In this document: piece after piece, positions 18,506 to 27,731 of the stretch
How positions within the stretch are numbered: position 1 is the first letter of the stretch
How the letters are laid out: every line of letters starts with the position of its first letter
NCBI GenBank assembly: GCA_949296855.1
Contig: CASFRN010000162.1
Span: 1-64,000 of the forward strand
DNA: 64,000 nt
DNA from: an uncultured Bacteroides sp.
Lineage (GTDB): Bacteria > Bacteroidota > Bacteroidia > Bacteroidales > Bacteroidaceae
Reading direction: 5' to 3'
The notes under the pieces: model-generated
The model's input: only the letters and a program-made list of their open reading frames with translations
Told to the model about the DNA's origin: nothing
The model's database searches: none
Made by a program: the position numbers and the translations under genes

Positions 18506-18619
18506 ATTTTCTCAATGTGTTATCGTATAGCCAAAGGCTTTCTATTAACAGCAAGCAAAGTTAACGAAATCCATACAATATCACGAAAAACAGCCTACAA
18601 AAGATTTAGAGCCAGTCTA

Positions 18620-18722
18620 AGAGCCTGTTTAAATTTTCCGATAAAGTTGTATTATCAGGTCTCTTTTGAGTTTGTTTTCGGTCTGTTTTCCCGGTTTTAT
18701 GCGTCTGATAACCTGCTATCCT
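18620..18722. repeat. partial copy of the 175-bp MITE-like element
   Basis: About 103 bp starting AGAGCCTGTTTAAATTTT match the right-hand part of the element at 45036-45210 read in reverse complement, with few mismatches, ending near GCTATCCT. The other terminal repeat is missing, so this is a truncated copy. It fills most of the 340-bp gap 18506-18845; the rest holds only the -7 box at 18818. Confidence 0.8.
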
Positions 18723-18817
18723 GCCTTTTCATTGTCCGAATCGCGTTATTTACGGTCTAAACTTCACTTCCGGAGAAATTTCCGAAGCGGAGACTTACGG
18801 CGTATCGCTTTATTCCG

Positions 18818-18825
18818 TATTTTTG
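18818..18825 (+). promoter_or_regulatory. -7 box TATTTTTG for the cardiolipin synthase-like gene
   Basis: TATTTTTG matches TAnnTTTG, 21 bp before the ATG at 18846. No clear -33 box. Confidence 0.45.
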
Positions 18826-18845
18826 CGATTCTAAAACTAAATGAG

Positions 18846-20123
18846 ATGGAAAAACGATACGAACAAATTTTCAAATTCACCCTAATCTGTTTATTTTCCT
18901 TTTTCTCCATAAGCCCGGTACATACCCAAACGGCAGACTGGCTGCCTTCCGATTCTGTATTCGCACGCTACCTAAGGGGGGAAGGATATAAAATCATCAA
19001 CAACAACCAACTGACCCTCCTGCCGAGCGGACGGGAAAAATTCGACCACCTCTTCAACGAAATACGCAAAGCGCGCCGCCACGTGCATCTGGAATACTTC
19101 AACTTCCGAAACGACTCGATAGCCAATGCCTTGTTCGACTTATTGGCAGCGAAAGCAAAAGAAGGTGTAGAAGTACGTGCCATGTTCGATGCCTTCGGGA
19201 ATATGTCGAATAACCGTCCTTTACGGAAACGGCACTTACGCAAGCTGAAAAGCGAAGGCATTGACATCGTAACGTTCGACCCCATCACTTTTCCTTACTT
19301 CAACCACATAGCAAGCCGGGACCATCAGAAAATTGTGGTCATCGACGGGCAGACAGGTTATACAGGCGGAATGAATATCGCCGATTATTACATCAACGGA
19401 TTGCCTAAAATCGGCCCGTGGAGAGACATGCATCTCTGCATTCAAGGGCCTGCCGTAAACGAACTGCAACACGCCTTTGCCGACACATGGAAACAAGAGG
19501 CAGGAGAAAACATCGAAGGGAAAACGTATTTTCCATACGGCCCTGATTCGTTAAACGCACCACCCGCCCATGCGGGCGGGCAAGTAGCCATCGTGCAACG
19601 CATCCCGAAAACCGCCCCTAAAGCGATGCGCCACGCCTATATTGCCGCCATCGACGCCGCCGAACACAAGATACAAATCATCAACCCTTACTTCGTGCCT
19701 ACGGTAAGCATACGCCGTGCCATCGAACGGGCACTAAAACGAGGCGTAAAAGTAGAAATCATGATACCCGGCAAATCGGACATCAAATTTACTCCTGACG
19801 CCGGATTCTACTTTGCCAACAAACTGCGCAAAAAAGGCGCACGCATCTATATCTACAACGGAGGTTTCCACCACTCGAAAGTAATGATGATAGACGACCG
19901 TTTCTGCACCGTAGGCAGCACGAACCTGAACAGCCGCAGCTTGCGCTACGACTACGAAGTAAACGCTTTCCTTTTCGACTTGCCCATCACCGACCAATTA
20001 ACGCATATCTTTACCGAAGACAAGCGGAACAGCACGGTAATGACACGCGACGTATACCGCGCCCGTAAGCCGTGGAAACGTTTTGTCGGCTGGTTTGCGC
20101 ATCTGCTCACACCCGTATTGTAA
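18846..20123 (+). CDS. phospholipase D-like cardiolipin synthase
   Basis: A 425-residue PLD-superfamily phosphatidyltransferase that would join two phosphatidylglycerols to form cardiolipin. Both HxK(x)4D catalytic motifs are intact: H160-K162-D167 in HQKIVVID and H343-K345-D350 in HSKVMMID, each followed by the GG(M/S)N/GSTN signature. The N-terminus (FKFTLICLFSFFSISPVHTQT) looks like a cleavable signal peptide or single membrane anchor, unlike the two-helix N-terminus of classic ClsA, so the catalytic part is probably periplasmic. The open frame extends upstream through the MITE fragment to 18666, but that part is not protein-like; the ATG at 18846 starts the signal sequence. Confidence 0.88.
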   Translation: MEKRYEQIFKFTLICLFSFFSISPVHTQTADWLPSDSVFARYLRGEGYKIINNNQLTLLPSGREKFDHLFNEIRKARRHVHLEYFNFRNDSIANALFDLLAAKAKEGVEVRAMFDAFGNMSNNRPLRKRHLRKLKSEGIDIVTFDPITFPYFNHIASRDHQKIVVIDGQTGYTGGMNIADYYINGLPKIGPWRDMHLCIQGPAVNELQHAFADTWKQEAGENIEGKTYFPYGPDSLNAPPAHAGGQVAIVQRIPKTAPKAMRHAYIAAIDAAEHKIQIINPYFVPTVSIRRAIERALKRGVKVEIMIPGKSDIKFTPDAGFYFANKLRKKGARIYIYNGGFHHSKVMMIDDRFCTVGSTNLNSRSLRYDYEVNAFLFDLPITDQLTHIFTEDKRNSTVMTRDVYRARKPWKRFVGWFAHLLTPVL

Positions 20124-20199
20124 CCATATTAATGGAAAGCAATTGTTAACTTTTAATTTTTAATTACCGGTTTCTGTGGCGTGAATGCGATATTTTTCT

Positions 20200-20207
20200 T
20201 ATTTTTG
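20200..20207 (+). promoter_or_regulatory. -7 box TATTTTTG for metF
   Basis: TATTTTTG matches TAnnTTTG, 31 bp before the metF ATG. No -33 TTTG at the expected distance and no riboswitch-like structure in the 114-bp gap. Confidence 0.45.
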
Positions 20208-20237
20208 CCGTTACCTAACCTAACAACAAACATAAGA

Positions 20238-21191
20238 ATGAAAGTAATCGAATTAATAAAGTCTTCGGAAAAGACCGCGTTCTCGTTCGAAATCCTGCCA
20301 CCCTTGAAAGGGACAGGCATCGAGAAGGTATACGAAACCATCGACTTGCTCCGCGAATTCGACCCGAAGTATATCAATATAACCACCCATCGAAGTGAAT
20401 ATATCTATACTGAACTAGGTAACGGATTATTCGAACGGAAACGCATCCGGCGTCGTCCGGGAACTGTAGCAGTAGCCGCAGCCATCCAAAACAAGTACGG
20501 CATACCTGTAGTCCCGCACGTATTGTGCAGCGGGTTCACCCGTGAAGACATCGAATACATGCTGCTCGACTTACAATTCCTTGGCATTACAGACTTATTG
20601 GTGTTACGAGGCGACAAAGCAAAACACCAGTCTGTTTTCACACCCGAAGAGGGAGGCTACAGCCATGCCATTGAACTGGAAGAGCAAATCAATGACTTCA
20701 ACCACGGCATCTTCGTCGACGGGTCACCTATCAAGCAACCCGTACACCCCTTCGGGTACGGAGTGGCATGTTATCCGGAGAAACATGAGGAAGCGCCCAA
20801 TATGGAACAAGACATCTATTGGCTGAAAAAGAAAATAGACACCGGAGCACAATACGCCGTGACCCAACTGTTTTACGACAACCGAAAATATTTCGCTTTT
20901 GTAGAACGTCTGCGTGCGGAAGGTATCGATGTGCCTGTTATCCCCGGCATAAAACCTTTCGGCAAATTGTCACAACTGTCTGTCATCCCCAAGACGTTCA
21001 AAGTCGACCTGCCGCAGGAATTAGTGGCAGAAGCCGTAACATGCAAGACCGATGCCGAAGCCGCCGAATTAGGCGTAGAGTGGTGCATCCAGCAATGCCG
21101 CGAGTTAATGGCGCACGGAGTGCCGAGCATACATTTTTATACGGTAGGTGCCGCACAAAGCGTAAGCCGCGTAGCTAAAGCCATCTATTGA
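20238..21191 (+). CDS. metF: 5,10-methylenetetrahydrofolate reductase
   Basis: A 317-residue FAD-dependent enzyme that reduces 5,10-methylene-THF to 5-methyl-THF for methionine synthesis. It has the N-terminal SFEILPPLKG (family SFEFFPP, with the catalytic glutamate), the central THRSEYIYTELGNG... FLGITDLLVLRGD motif, and QLFYDN and PGIKP toward the C-terminus. Length is slightly above the E. coli enzyme (296). The frame could begin at 20181, but the ATG at 20238 gives the family start MKVIELIKSS. Its stop is 3 bp before the start of holB, so the two are co-transcribed. Confidence 0.95.
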   Translation: MKVIELIKSSEKTAFSFEILPPLKGTGIEKVYETIDLLREFDPKYINITTHRSEYIYTELGNGLFERKRIRRRPGTVAVAAAIQNKYGIPVVPHVLCSGFTREDIEYMLLDLQFLGITDLLVLRGDKAKHQSVFTPEEGGYSHAIELEEQINDFNHGIFVDGSPIKQPVHPFGYGVACYPEKHEEAPNMEQDIYWLKKKIDTGAQYAVTQLFYDNRKYFAFVERLRAEGIDVPVIPGIKPFGKLSQLSVIPKTFKVDLPQELVAEAVTCKTDAEAAELGVEWCIQQCRELMAHGVPSIHFYTVGAAQSVSRVAKAIY

Positions 21192-21194
21192 ATC

Positions 21195-22322
21195 ATGTAC
21201 ATGAAAGACATCATAGGGCAAAACGAGGCGAAACAGCGTCTGCTGACGCTGGTTGATGAAGGGCGTATCCCTCACGCGATGCTATTCTGCGGTCCTTCGG
21301 GAAGCGGAAAACTGCCGCTGGCACTGGCTTTCGCACGTTATCTTACCTGCGAAAACCCGGACAGCGAAGACGCGTGCGGGAAATGCCCTTCTTGTCTGAT
21401 GATGAATAAATACGCCCATCCCGACGTGCATTTCGCTTTCCCCGTTGTAAAGAAAAAAAGCGGACACAACACCGTATCGGCTGATTACCTGAGCGAATGG
21501 AGGCAACAGTTGCTGGACACTCCTTACTTCGACTTGCCCATGTGGCTGGCACGGATGGGGACAGAAAACCAACAAGCGCAAATATTCGTGAACGAAAGCG
21601 ACGAAATACAACGCGCGCTCTCGCTCAAGCCTTCACATAGCCAATTTAAAATCATGTTCATCTGGCTACCCGAAAAAATGAACACCGAATGCGGCAACAA
21701 GCTCCTCAAACTATTGGAAGAGCCTCCCGCACGTACCGTGTTCCTAATGGTAAGCGAATCGCCCGATACACTGATGCCCACGCTGACAAGCCGCATGCAG
21801 CGTTTCCGCCTACCGCCTTTGCCTGAAGCGGATATTGCCTCCATGCTTGCTTCCCGCTATATGCTTTCGGCAGAAGACAGTCATGAAATCGCCCATTTGG
21901 CGGAAGGCAGTATCATTACTGCCATAGCAAGCATCCGATTGGGTGAGGAACGACGTACTTTCTTCGACCTGTTTACTTCGCTGATGCGCCTTGCCTATGC
22001 CCGGAAGCTGAAAGAATTGAAGGCATGGAGCGAACAAGTAGCGTCTATGGGACGGGAACGGCAAAAGAACTTTTTAGACTATTGTGAACGGATGTTGCGT
22101 GAAAACTTCATCTATAACTTCCACTGTTCTGAGATGAATTACTTAACACGCGAGGAAAAACAATTTGCGGTCCGCTTCGCTCCATTCATCAATGAACGGA
22201 ATGTCATGGGCATTTTCAACGAACTGCAAGAAGCGGCACAACATATCGAACAGAATGCGAACCCCAAATTCGTCTTCTTCGATTTTGTACTGAAAATTAT
22301 AGTATTATTAGTGAAGAAATAA
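21195..22322 (+). CDS. holB: DNA polymerase III delta' subunit
   Basis: A 375-residue clamp-loader subunit (AAA+ fold without ATPase activity) that helps load the sliding clamp. It has IIGQNEAKQRL at the start, a degenerate P-loop GPSGSGKL in which the final Thr/Ser is Leu (usual for delta'), zinc-binding cysteines in CGKCPSC, and sensor-like LEEPPARTVFLM and LTSRMQRFRL. ATGs at 21195 and 21201 are both possible. It follows metF by 3 bp and precedes the PSP1-domain gene, an order I associate with Bacteroidales. Confidence 0.93.
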   Translation: MYMKDIIGQNEAKQRLLTLVDEGRIPHAMLFCGPSGSGKLPLALAFARYLTCENPDSEDACGKCPSCLMMNKYAHPDVHFAFPVVKKKSGHNTVSADYLSEWRQQLLDTPYFDLPMWLARMGTENQQAQIFVNESDEIQRALSLKPSHSQFKIMFIWLPEKMNTECGNKLLKLLEEPPARTVFLMVSESPDTLMPTLTSRMQRFRLPPLPEADIASMLASRYMLSAEDSHEIAHLAEGSIITAIASIRLGEERRTFFDLFTSLMRLAYARKLKELKAWSEQVASMGRERQKNFLDYCERMLRENFIYNFHCSEMNYLTREEKQFAVRFAPFINERNVMGIFNELQEAAQHIEQNANPKFVFFDFVLKIIVLLVKK

Positions 22323-22334
22323 TGTCATTTACTA

Positions 22335-22406
22335 TTTGACCATTTACTATGTACAATTTAAAGTAAACGGCAAATGGTAAACCGTAAATAATAAAACCGT
22401 AAATAA
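22335..22406. repeat. AT-rich imperfect inverted repeat between holB and the PSP1 gene
   Basis: Left-arm stretches TTTGACCATTTACTATG are complementary, with mismatches, to right-arm stretches around CAAATGGTAAA and CCGTAAATAAT. It fills the 84-bp gap in an apparent operon. Same style of intergenic hairpin as others in the window but a different sequence family. Confidence 0.45.
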
Positions 22407-23873
22407 ATGGAGAATAAATTTATATTAAAAAACGGAAGCGGCTCGCTTTGCTGTAAGGGCTGCGGAAAACAAGATAACAAGCTGAACACATACGACTGGC
22501 TGGCGGATATCCCCGGAAACGCCGAAGCGGAAGATATGGTGGAAGTACAGTTTAAAAACACCCGAAAGGGATATTACAAAAACAGCAACCGAATCCGACT
22601 GGAAAAAGGCGACATTGTAGCCGTAGAAGCAAGCCCCGGACACGACATTGGTACTGTAACCTTAACAGGAAGACTGGTTCCCCTGCAAATGCGGAAAGCC
22701 AATATCAAACCAGACGCAGAAATACGCCGCATCTACCGCAAGGCGAAAGCAGTCGATATGGAAAAATACCACGAAGCGAAAAGCCGTGAACACGACACTA
22801 TGATACGTTCGCGCCAAATAGCCTTACAGCTGGGACTGCAAATGAAAATAGGCGATGTGGAATACCAAGGCGACGGAAACAAAGCCATCTTCTATTACAT
22901 CGCCGACGAACGTGTAGACTTCCGCCAACTTATCAAAGTCTTGGCAGAGGTGTTCCGTGTACGTATTGAAATGAAACAAATCGGTGCACGCCAAGAAGCT
23001 GGACGCATCGGCGGCATCGGTCCCTGCGGACGTGAACTATGCTGCGCTACATGGATGACCAACTTTGTTTCCGTATCTACCAGCGCAGCCCGTTACCAAG
23101 ACATTTCGCTCAACCCACAAAAGCTGGCTGGACAATGCGCCAAACTGAAATGTTGCTTAAATTACGAAGTAGATGCCTACGTAGAATGCCTGAAACGCTT
23201 GCCCAGCAAAGAAATTACCCTGGAGACAGCAGATGCTACTTATTATTATTTCAAGGCAGACATCTTGGCTGGCACCGTCACTTATTCTACCGACAAAAAC
23301 TTCCTCGCTAATGAAGTGACCCTCACCGCACGGCAAGCGTTTGAAATCATCAACATGAACAAACAAGGCGAGAAACCCGCTAAACTGACCGCCGAAGACA
23401 TAACAAGACATACGAAACCACGCGACTTGCTGGAACAAGAAAGCGTAACGCGATTCGATAAAAACAAAAAGAAGAAAAAGAAAAAAAGCGGCAACACCCC
23501 TGCTCAAAACGCAAAGCCCAACGGAGGAAACAAACCAAACGCAAACACTGCTGAGGCCAAAAGCACCGCTCCCGCCGGAAAGAAACAAAAAGCAAAGGGC
23601 GAACAACGTGCGGATACAAAAAACGAAGGACCGCAAGCAACAGCTCAACAAGGAGAAGGCAAACAGCTTCCCGCAGGACCTATCAAACAACCGCAGAAGA
23701 AATTGCCTACCGTAACTGCCCAAAGCAATGTGCCGGCTACAACCGACGGTACTGTTTCCAACAAACCAGCCGCCAACGAAAATAAGCCGAGAAACAACCG
23801 TAACCGCAACAATAACCGACGCCCGAAAAATAAGCCAACAGACAACGGTGAAACAACAGTCATCAACGGTTAG
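22407..23873 (+). CDS. PSP1 / RicT-like domain protein with basic low-complexity tail
   Basis: A 488-residue cytosolic protein. The PSP1 C-terminal domain region (about 45-290) is cysteine-rich and contains GGIGPCGRELCC and KLKCCLNYEVDAY, the hallmark of RicT/YaaT-type proteins, which in Bacillus bind an iron-sulfur cluster and take part in RNA processing and phosphorelay control. Residues 1-25 carry another pair, CCKGCGK. The tail from about 350 is Lys, Asn and Pro-rich (KKKKKKK, NKPNANT, NRNRNNNRR), probably disordered and nucleic-acid binding. It lies directly before gldH. The exact role in Bacteroidales is not established. Confidence 0.85.
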   Translation: MENKFILKNGSGSLCCKGCGKQDNKLNTYDWLADIPGNAEAEDMVEVQFKNTRKGYYKNSNRIRLEKGDIVAVEASPGHDIGTVTLTGRLVPLQMRKANIKPDAEIRRIYRKAKAVDMEKYHEAKSREHDTMIRSRQIALQLGLQMKIGDVEYQGDGNKAIFYYIADERVDFRQLIKVLAEVFRVRIEMKQIGARQEAGRIGGIGPCGRELCCATWMTNFVSVSTSAARYQDISLNPQKLAGQCAKLKCCLNYEVDAYVECLKRLPSKEITLETADATYYYFKADILAGTVTYSTDKNFLANEVTLTARQAFEIINMNKQGEKPAKLTAEDITRHTKPRDLLEQESVTRFDKNKKKKKKKSGNTPAQNAKPNGGNKPNANTAEAKSTAPAGKKQKAKGEQRADTKNEGPQATAQQGEGKQLPAGPIKQPQKKLPTVTAQSNVPATTDGTVSNKPAANENKPRNNRNRNNNRRPKNKPTDNGETTVING

Positions 23874-23886
23874 TCTAATTCCCCAT

Positions 23887-23930
23887 AGCATACGAACGAT
23901 GTCTTCACTGCACTACATCGTCCGTATGCT
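23887..23930 (+). terminator. stem-loop between the PSP1 gene and gldH
   Basis: A 16-bp stem with one mismatch (AGCATACGAACGATGT with ACATCGTCCGTATGCT) and a 12-base loop, 13 bp after the stop. No T tract follows, so it may attenuate, process or stabilise RNA rather than terminate. Confidence 0.55.
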
Positions 23931-23962
23931 ACGGCATACTTTAAAACCTATTTAAACACTCC

Positions 23963-24457
23963 ATGAAACCGCTTAAACTGATTCTTTTGCTATCGGCTAT
24001 CTTACTAAACGTACTGATGACCGGCTGCTTCAATGAAACGACCGTCTATCATCGGTATTACAATGTATCCGCCAATGGATGGGACAAATCGGATACACTT
24101 TCGTTTGCGATAGCCGATTCGATAGCGGGACACCTCTATGCGTTAGAAATCGGAATCCGGCATACAGAAATGTATCCCTATCGGAACATCTGGATGGTTT
24201 TACTTCATCACACGGATTCGATTGCCGCAGACACATTCCAATTAGAACTTGCCTCTCCACAAGGAGAATGGAAAGGAACAGGCAACGCAAGCAAATTATA
24301 CCAATACACCCAAACTGCAGGAAACATAAGCCTGACACCCGCCGACACGTTACTGCAATTAATACATATAATGAAAGACTCTTGCTTAAATGGAATTACT
24401 GACGCCGGCATCCGTCTATCGCTCACGGGCGGCATCAATACGCAAAAAGACAAATAA
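23963..24457 (+). CDS. gldH: GldH-family gliding-motility lipoprotein
   Basis: A 164-residue lipoprotein: hydrophobic LILLLSAILLNVLMT followed by GC (lipobox MTGC). The mature domain (YHRYYNVSANGWDKSDTLSFAIADS) fits the GldH family. In gliding Flavobacteriia GldH belongs to the gliding and type IX secretion apparatus; gut Bacteroidales keep homologues although they do not glide, so a general envelope role is likely. Its last 42 bp overlap the 3' end of rodA on the opposite strand. Confidence 0.85.
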   Translation: MKPLKLILLLSAILLNVLMTGCFNETTVYHRYYNVSANGWDKSDTLSFAIADSIAGHLYALEIGIRHTEMYPYRNIWMVLLHHTDSIAADTFQLELASPQGEWKGTGNASKLYQYTQTAGNISLTPADTLLQLIHIMKDSCLNGITDAGIRLSLTGGINTQKDK

Positions 24458-25870
24458 CAGGATAGTGAATCCCCAAAGCGAAGACCCTCCATAACTAAAG
24501 AACGGCAGCGGGATACCTATTACAGGAGTCAATCCCAAAACCATCCCTACATTGACAAAGAGATGGAAGAAAAAGATACTCAATACACTATAACCATACA
24601 CCCTACCGAAACGGGAACTCTGCCGCTCCGCTAAATGAATAAGCCTCCAAATAAACGTTGCGAATAACAGAATCACCGCCACCGAACCTACAAAGCCCTG
24701 TTCTTCGCCTACCGTACAAAATATAAAATCGGTATCCTGCTCGGGCACATACTTCAATTTGGTCTGAGTGCCGTTCAAGAAACCTTTCCCTAAAAATCCT
24801 CCCGAACCAATGGCTATCTTACTTTGGTTCACATTATAGCCAGCACCTGTAGGGTCGTCTTCCATCCCCAACAATACCTTAATACGGATCTGCTGATGGG
24901 CTTCGAGTACATTATTGAACACATATTCGGTAGAAAAGAAAAAACCTATCGAGCCTACGGCAAACAAAAAAATATAAATGTAATTGCGGATACGCTCATG
25001 CAAGGCCAAATAAATCAAGTACAAACATAATACCCCGCACAAACCACGTTGCACATAGACCACATTGAACGGAATGACGTAAAGCGAAAACAACAGGCTA
25101 AGCAACGTTACGCCCAATCCAAAACTAAGAATGTACATCACCGGCTTACGGCTTCCCTTACAATAAGCACTGACCAACAATGCCGAAAAAATCACAATCA
25201 GAGTCATCACCGAAAATTCCCCCCACGACGTGAACCCATCCCCCATCAAATCACCACTGAAACGAATGCCTACTATGAAATAAACCACCGCACATACACC
25301 GGCAAACAAGATAGAACCGGTCATCCCTTCACGGTAAAGCACTAAAAAGAAAGCCAAATAAACCAAAGCCGACCCCGTCTCCTTCTGACAGACAATCAAC
25401 ACCATCGGCACCACAATGATGGCTAATGCCGCTGCCATATCCTTCCAGCGGTCGACCGAGAACGTATATCCACCCATAAATTTCGCCAAAGCAAGCGCCG
25501 TAGCAAACTTGGCAAATTCGGCGGGCTGCAGGCTGACAGGTCCTAACACAATCCACGAACGGGAACCTTTTATCTCGTGCGGGTTGAAAATCGTTCCGAA
25601 AAGCAAAAGCAACAGAATACCGTAAATCAGATAGGCATAAGTGTCATACAAGCGGTCTTCGAGCATTAGCAATACAAAACCCAACACCAACGAACAACCT
25701 ATCCACATCAACTGCTTACCCGCACGGGTGCTTAAATCGAAGAAATTAGGATCGCCATAATCGTAACTCGCCCCGCACACACTAAACCAACCGCACGTTA
25801 CGAGAAGTATGTAAAGCGCAACGGTCCACCAGTCTACCGATTTCCATAAACTATCTTTCCTGTAAGCCAT
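24416..25870 (-). CDS. rodA: rod-shape peptidoglycan polymerase RodA (SEDS family)
   Basis: A 484-residue SEDS glycosyltransferase with about 10 membrane helices that polymerises lipid II during cell elongation together with PBP2. Family features: WIGCSLVLG in the early helices, ALALAKFMGGY, SKIAIGSGGFLGKGFLNGTQTKLKYVPEQDTDFIF before the large loop, and GIPLPFFSYGGSS near the C-terminus. The frame reaches a TTG at 25876 but the ATG at 25870 is preferred; it overlaps the end of pbp2 by 20 bp, indicating translational coupling. The last gene of the mre operon, ending in an antisense overlap with gldH. Confidence 0.95.
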   Translation of the reverse strand: MAYRKDSLWKSVDWWTVALYILLVTCGWFSVCGASYDYGDPNFFDLSTRAGKQLMWIGCSLVLGFVLLMLEDRLYDTYAYLIYGILLLLLFGTIFNPHEIKGSRSWIVLGPVSLQPAEFAKFATALALAKFMGGYTFSVDRWKDMAAALAIIVVPMVLIVCQKETGSALVYLAFFLVLYREGMTGSILFAGVCAVVYFIVGIRFSGDLMGDGFTSWGEFSVMTLIVIFSALLVSAYCKGSRKPVMYILSFGLGVTLLSLLFSLYVIPFNVVYVQRGLCGVLCLYLIYLALHERIRNYIYIFLFAVGSIGFFFSTEYVFNNVLEAHQQIRIKVLLGMEDDPTGAGYNVNQSKIAIGSGGFLGKGFLNGTQTKLKYVPEQDTDFIFCTVGEEQGFVGSVAVILLFATFIWRLIHLAERQSSRFGRVYGYSVLSIFFFHLFVNVGMVLGLTPVIGIPLPFFSYGGSSLWGFTILLFVFLRIDAARER

Positions 25871-27731
25871 AATCAATTCTTCTGTGTTGGATATCGGAAG
25901 CTAACGCCTCATCGGCTTCCGTCAGTTTTCCTGTAAGGTATTTCTCTATAATCAACCTCCCGATAGGCACACCGTAAGTCGCTCCCCATCCGCCATTCTC
26001 TACATAAACGGCTACCGCTATTTTCGGATTATCCATCGGTGCAAAACCCATAAACGCAGAATGGTCTTTCCCATGATTCTGCGCCGTACCTGTCTTGCCG
26101 CACACCTCGATATCGGGCAAGTTTGCCATGCGGCAGGTACCTCCTAGAACTGCCGCACGCATCCCCTGCACCACTTCTTCATAATGGACTTCCGACACTT
26201 TGGTGTAACGCCGGTCCCGATACAAAGAGTCCAACTCTTCGCCTTCGATAGCCTTCACTACATGGGGAGTGACAAAGTAACCGCGGTTAGCTATAGTCGC
26301 TCCCAAGTTGGCTATTTGCAACGGCGTAGCGGTTACCTCACCCTGACCGATGGCAATACTGATAATGGTCAGCCCATTCCACGAACCACGATAAGCCTTG
26401 TCATAAAACCGAGCATTGGGAATCATCCCACGTTTCTCACCGGGTAAATCAATACCCAACTTATATCCGAACCCCATCGACACCATATAGTCGCGCCAGG
26501 TATTCATCGCTTTCTGTACCGAACCGTATTTCTGACGTGCCCCAATCATATGATACAAGCCCCAACAGAAATAACCGTTACACGAAGTAGCGATGGCAGG
26601 TATCAAGGGCAAAGGCGAAGGATGGGCGTGACAACCTACGTGAAGCCCCCGGAAAGAAAATCCTTTCACACAAGGATACATCGTCTGCGGAACAATAATC
26701 CCTTCTTGCAAATAAGTCAAAGCCTGCGTTGTCTTGAATGTCGAGCCCGGTGGATACGTACCCATGATAGCACGGTTAAGCAAAGGCTTCCACGGGTCAC
26801 GCGCCATCATCAAATGATTCTTCCCCCGATTGCGCCCAATCATCAGGCTCGGGTCGTAAGTAGGCGATGATACCAGACACAACACTTCGCCCGTAGAAGG
26901 CTCTATCGCCACGATACTCCCTATCTTGCCTTCCAACAAACGTTCACCCAACATCTGAAGCTCTATATCGAGGCTTAAAGTCAGGTTCTTGCCTGGCACA
27001 GGAGCCTTATCGAACGCGCGGTTCATATAATTCCCTTGAATGCGCCCATGAGCATCGCGCAGCAGAATCTCTACCCCTTTCTCTCCACGCAGCTGTTTTT
27101 CGTATGAACGCTCCACGCCTAAGCTCCCGATAAAGTCCCCCGGAACATAATATTCGTCTTTATCGATATCGGTTTGCGAAACTTCGGATATATCGCCCAA
27201 GATGTGCGCGCCTGCCGGATAACTATACTGCCGGATGGTACGGCGCTGGATATAAAATCCCGGAAACATGAATAATTTCTCTTGAAAAACACCGCAGTCT
27301 TCCGCCGAAAGCTGGGTAAGGAATACTTGATGAGTATAAGGGGAATACCCCGGATTGAGCCGACGGTTCTTCAAATCCTTAAAACGCTTGCGCACAAACT
27401 CAGGAGTCACCTTCAGCGTACGGCACAAATCGGCCGTATCAAGGCGGGTAATTTCTTTCATGATTACGGTAATGTCATAGGCCGGCTGGTTATAAACCAG
27501 CAACTTCCCCGTACGGTCGTACATCACTCCCCGGCTGGGATATTGTATCCGCTTCAGCAACGCATTGCTCTCGGCGTTCTTCTTATAGTCATCATTGATA
27601 ATCTGCAAGACAAACAGACGTAAGATGAAGAGAACGACCACCGCCAACACCACTCCACCGATAACGTACCTGCGCCTTGACAACCGATAATTCCGCTCCA
27701 CTATTTCTTCCTCCTCATCGCGTCTATACAT
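25851..27731 (-). CDS. mrdA: penicillin-binding protein 2, elongation transpeptidase
   Basis: A 626-residue class B PBP that cross-links peptidoglycan along the side wall with RodA. A short basic cytosolic start and one membrane anchor (YVIGGVVLAVVVLFILRLFVL) precede the dimerisation domain and the transpeptidase domain with STFK (S330 nucleophile), SCN in ATSCNGYF, and KTGTA near residue 550. The frame extends to TTG at 27740; the ATG at 27731 gives MYRRDEEEE. It overlaps mreD by 31 bp and rodA by 20 bp, so the operon is tightly coupled. Confidence 0.95.
   Translation of the reverse strand: MYRRDEEEEIVERNYRLSRRRYVIGGVVLAVVVLFILRLFVLQIINDDYKKNAESNALLKRIQYPSRGVMYDRTGKLLVYNQPAYDITVIMKEITRLDTADLCRTLKVTPEFVRKRFKDLKNRRLNPGYSPYTHQVFLTQLSAEDCGVFQEKLFMFPGFYIQRRTIRQYSYPAGAHILGDISEVSQTDIDKDEYYVPGDFIGSLGVERSYEKQLRGEKGVEILLRDAHGRIQGNYMNRAFDKAPVPGKNLTLSLDIELQMLGERLLEGKIGSIVAIEPSTGEVLCLVSSPTYDPSLMIGRNRGKNHLMMARDPWKPLLNRAIMGTYPPGSTFKTTQALTYLQEGIIVPQTMYPCVKGFSFRGLHVGCHAHPSPLPLIPAIATSCNGYFCWGLYHMIGARQKYGSVQKAMNTWRDYMVSMGFGYKLGIDLPGEKRGMIPNARFYDKAYRGSWNGLTIISIAIGQGEVTATPLQIANLGATIANRGYFVTPHVVKAIEGEELDSLYRDRRYTKVSEVHYEEVVQGMRAAVLGGTCRMANLPDIEVCGKTGTAQNHGKDHSAFMGFAPMDNPKIAVAVYVENGGWGATYGVPIGRLIIEKYLTGKLTEADEALASDIQHRRIDYGLQER

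Noticed and set aside
18666..18845. N-terminal extension of the cardiolipin synthase-like gene
   Set aside because: It is translated from the MITE fragment and promoter; the signal peptide begins at the ATG at 18846.
20124..20237. SAM or cobalamin riboswitch before metF
   Set aside because: The gap is only 114 bp, AT-rich and without the conserved helices of those riboswitches.
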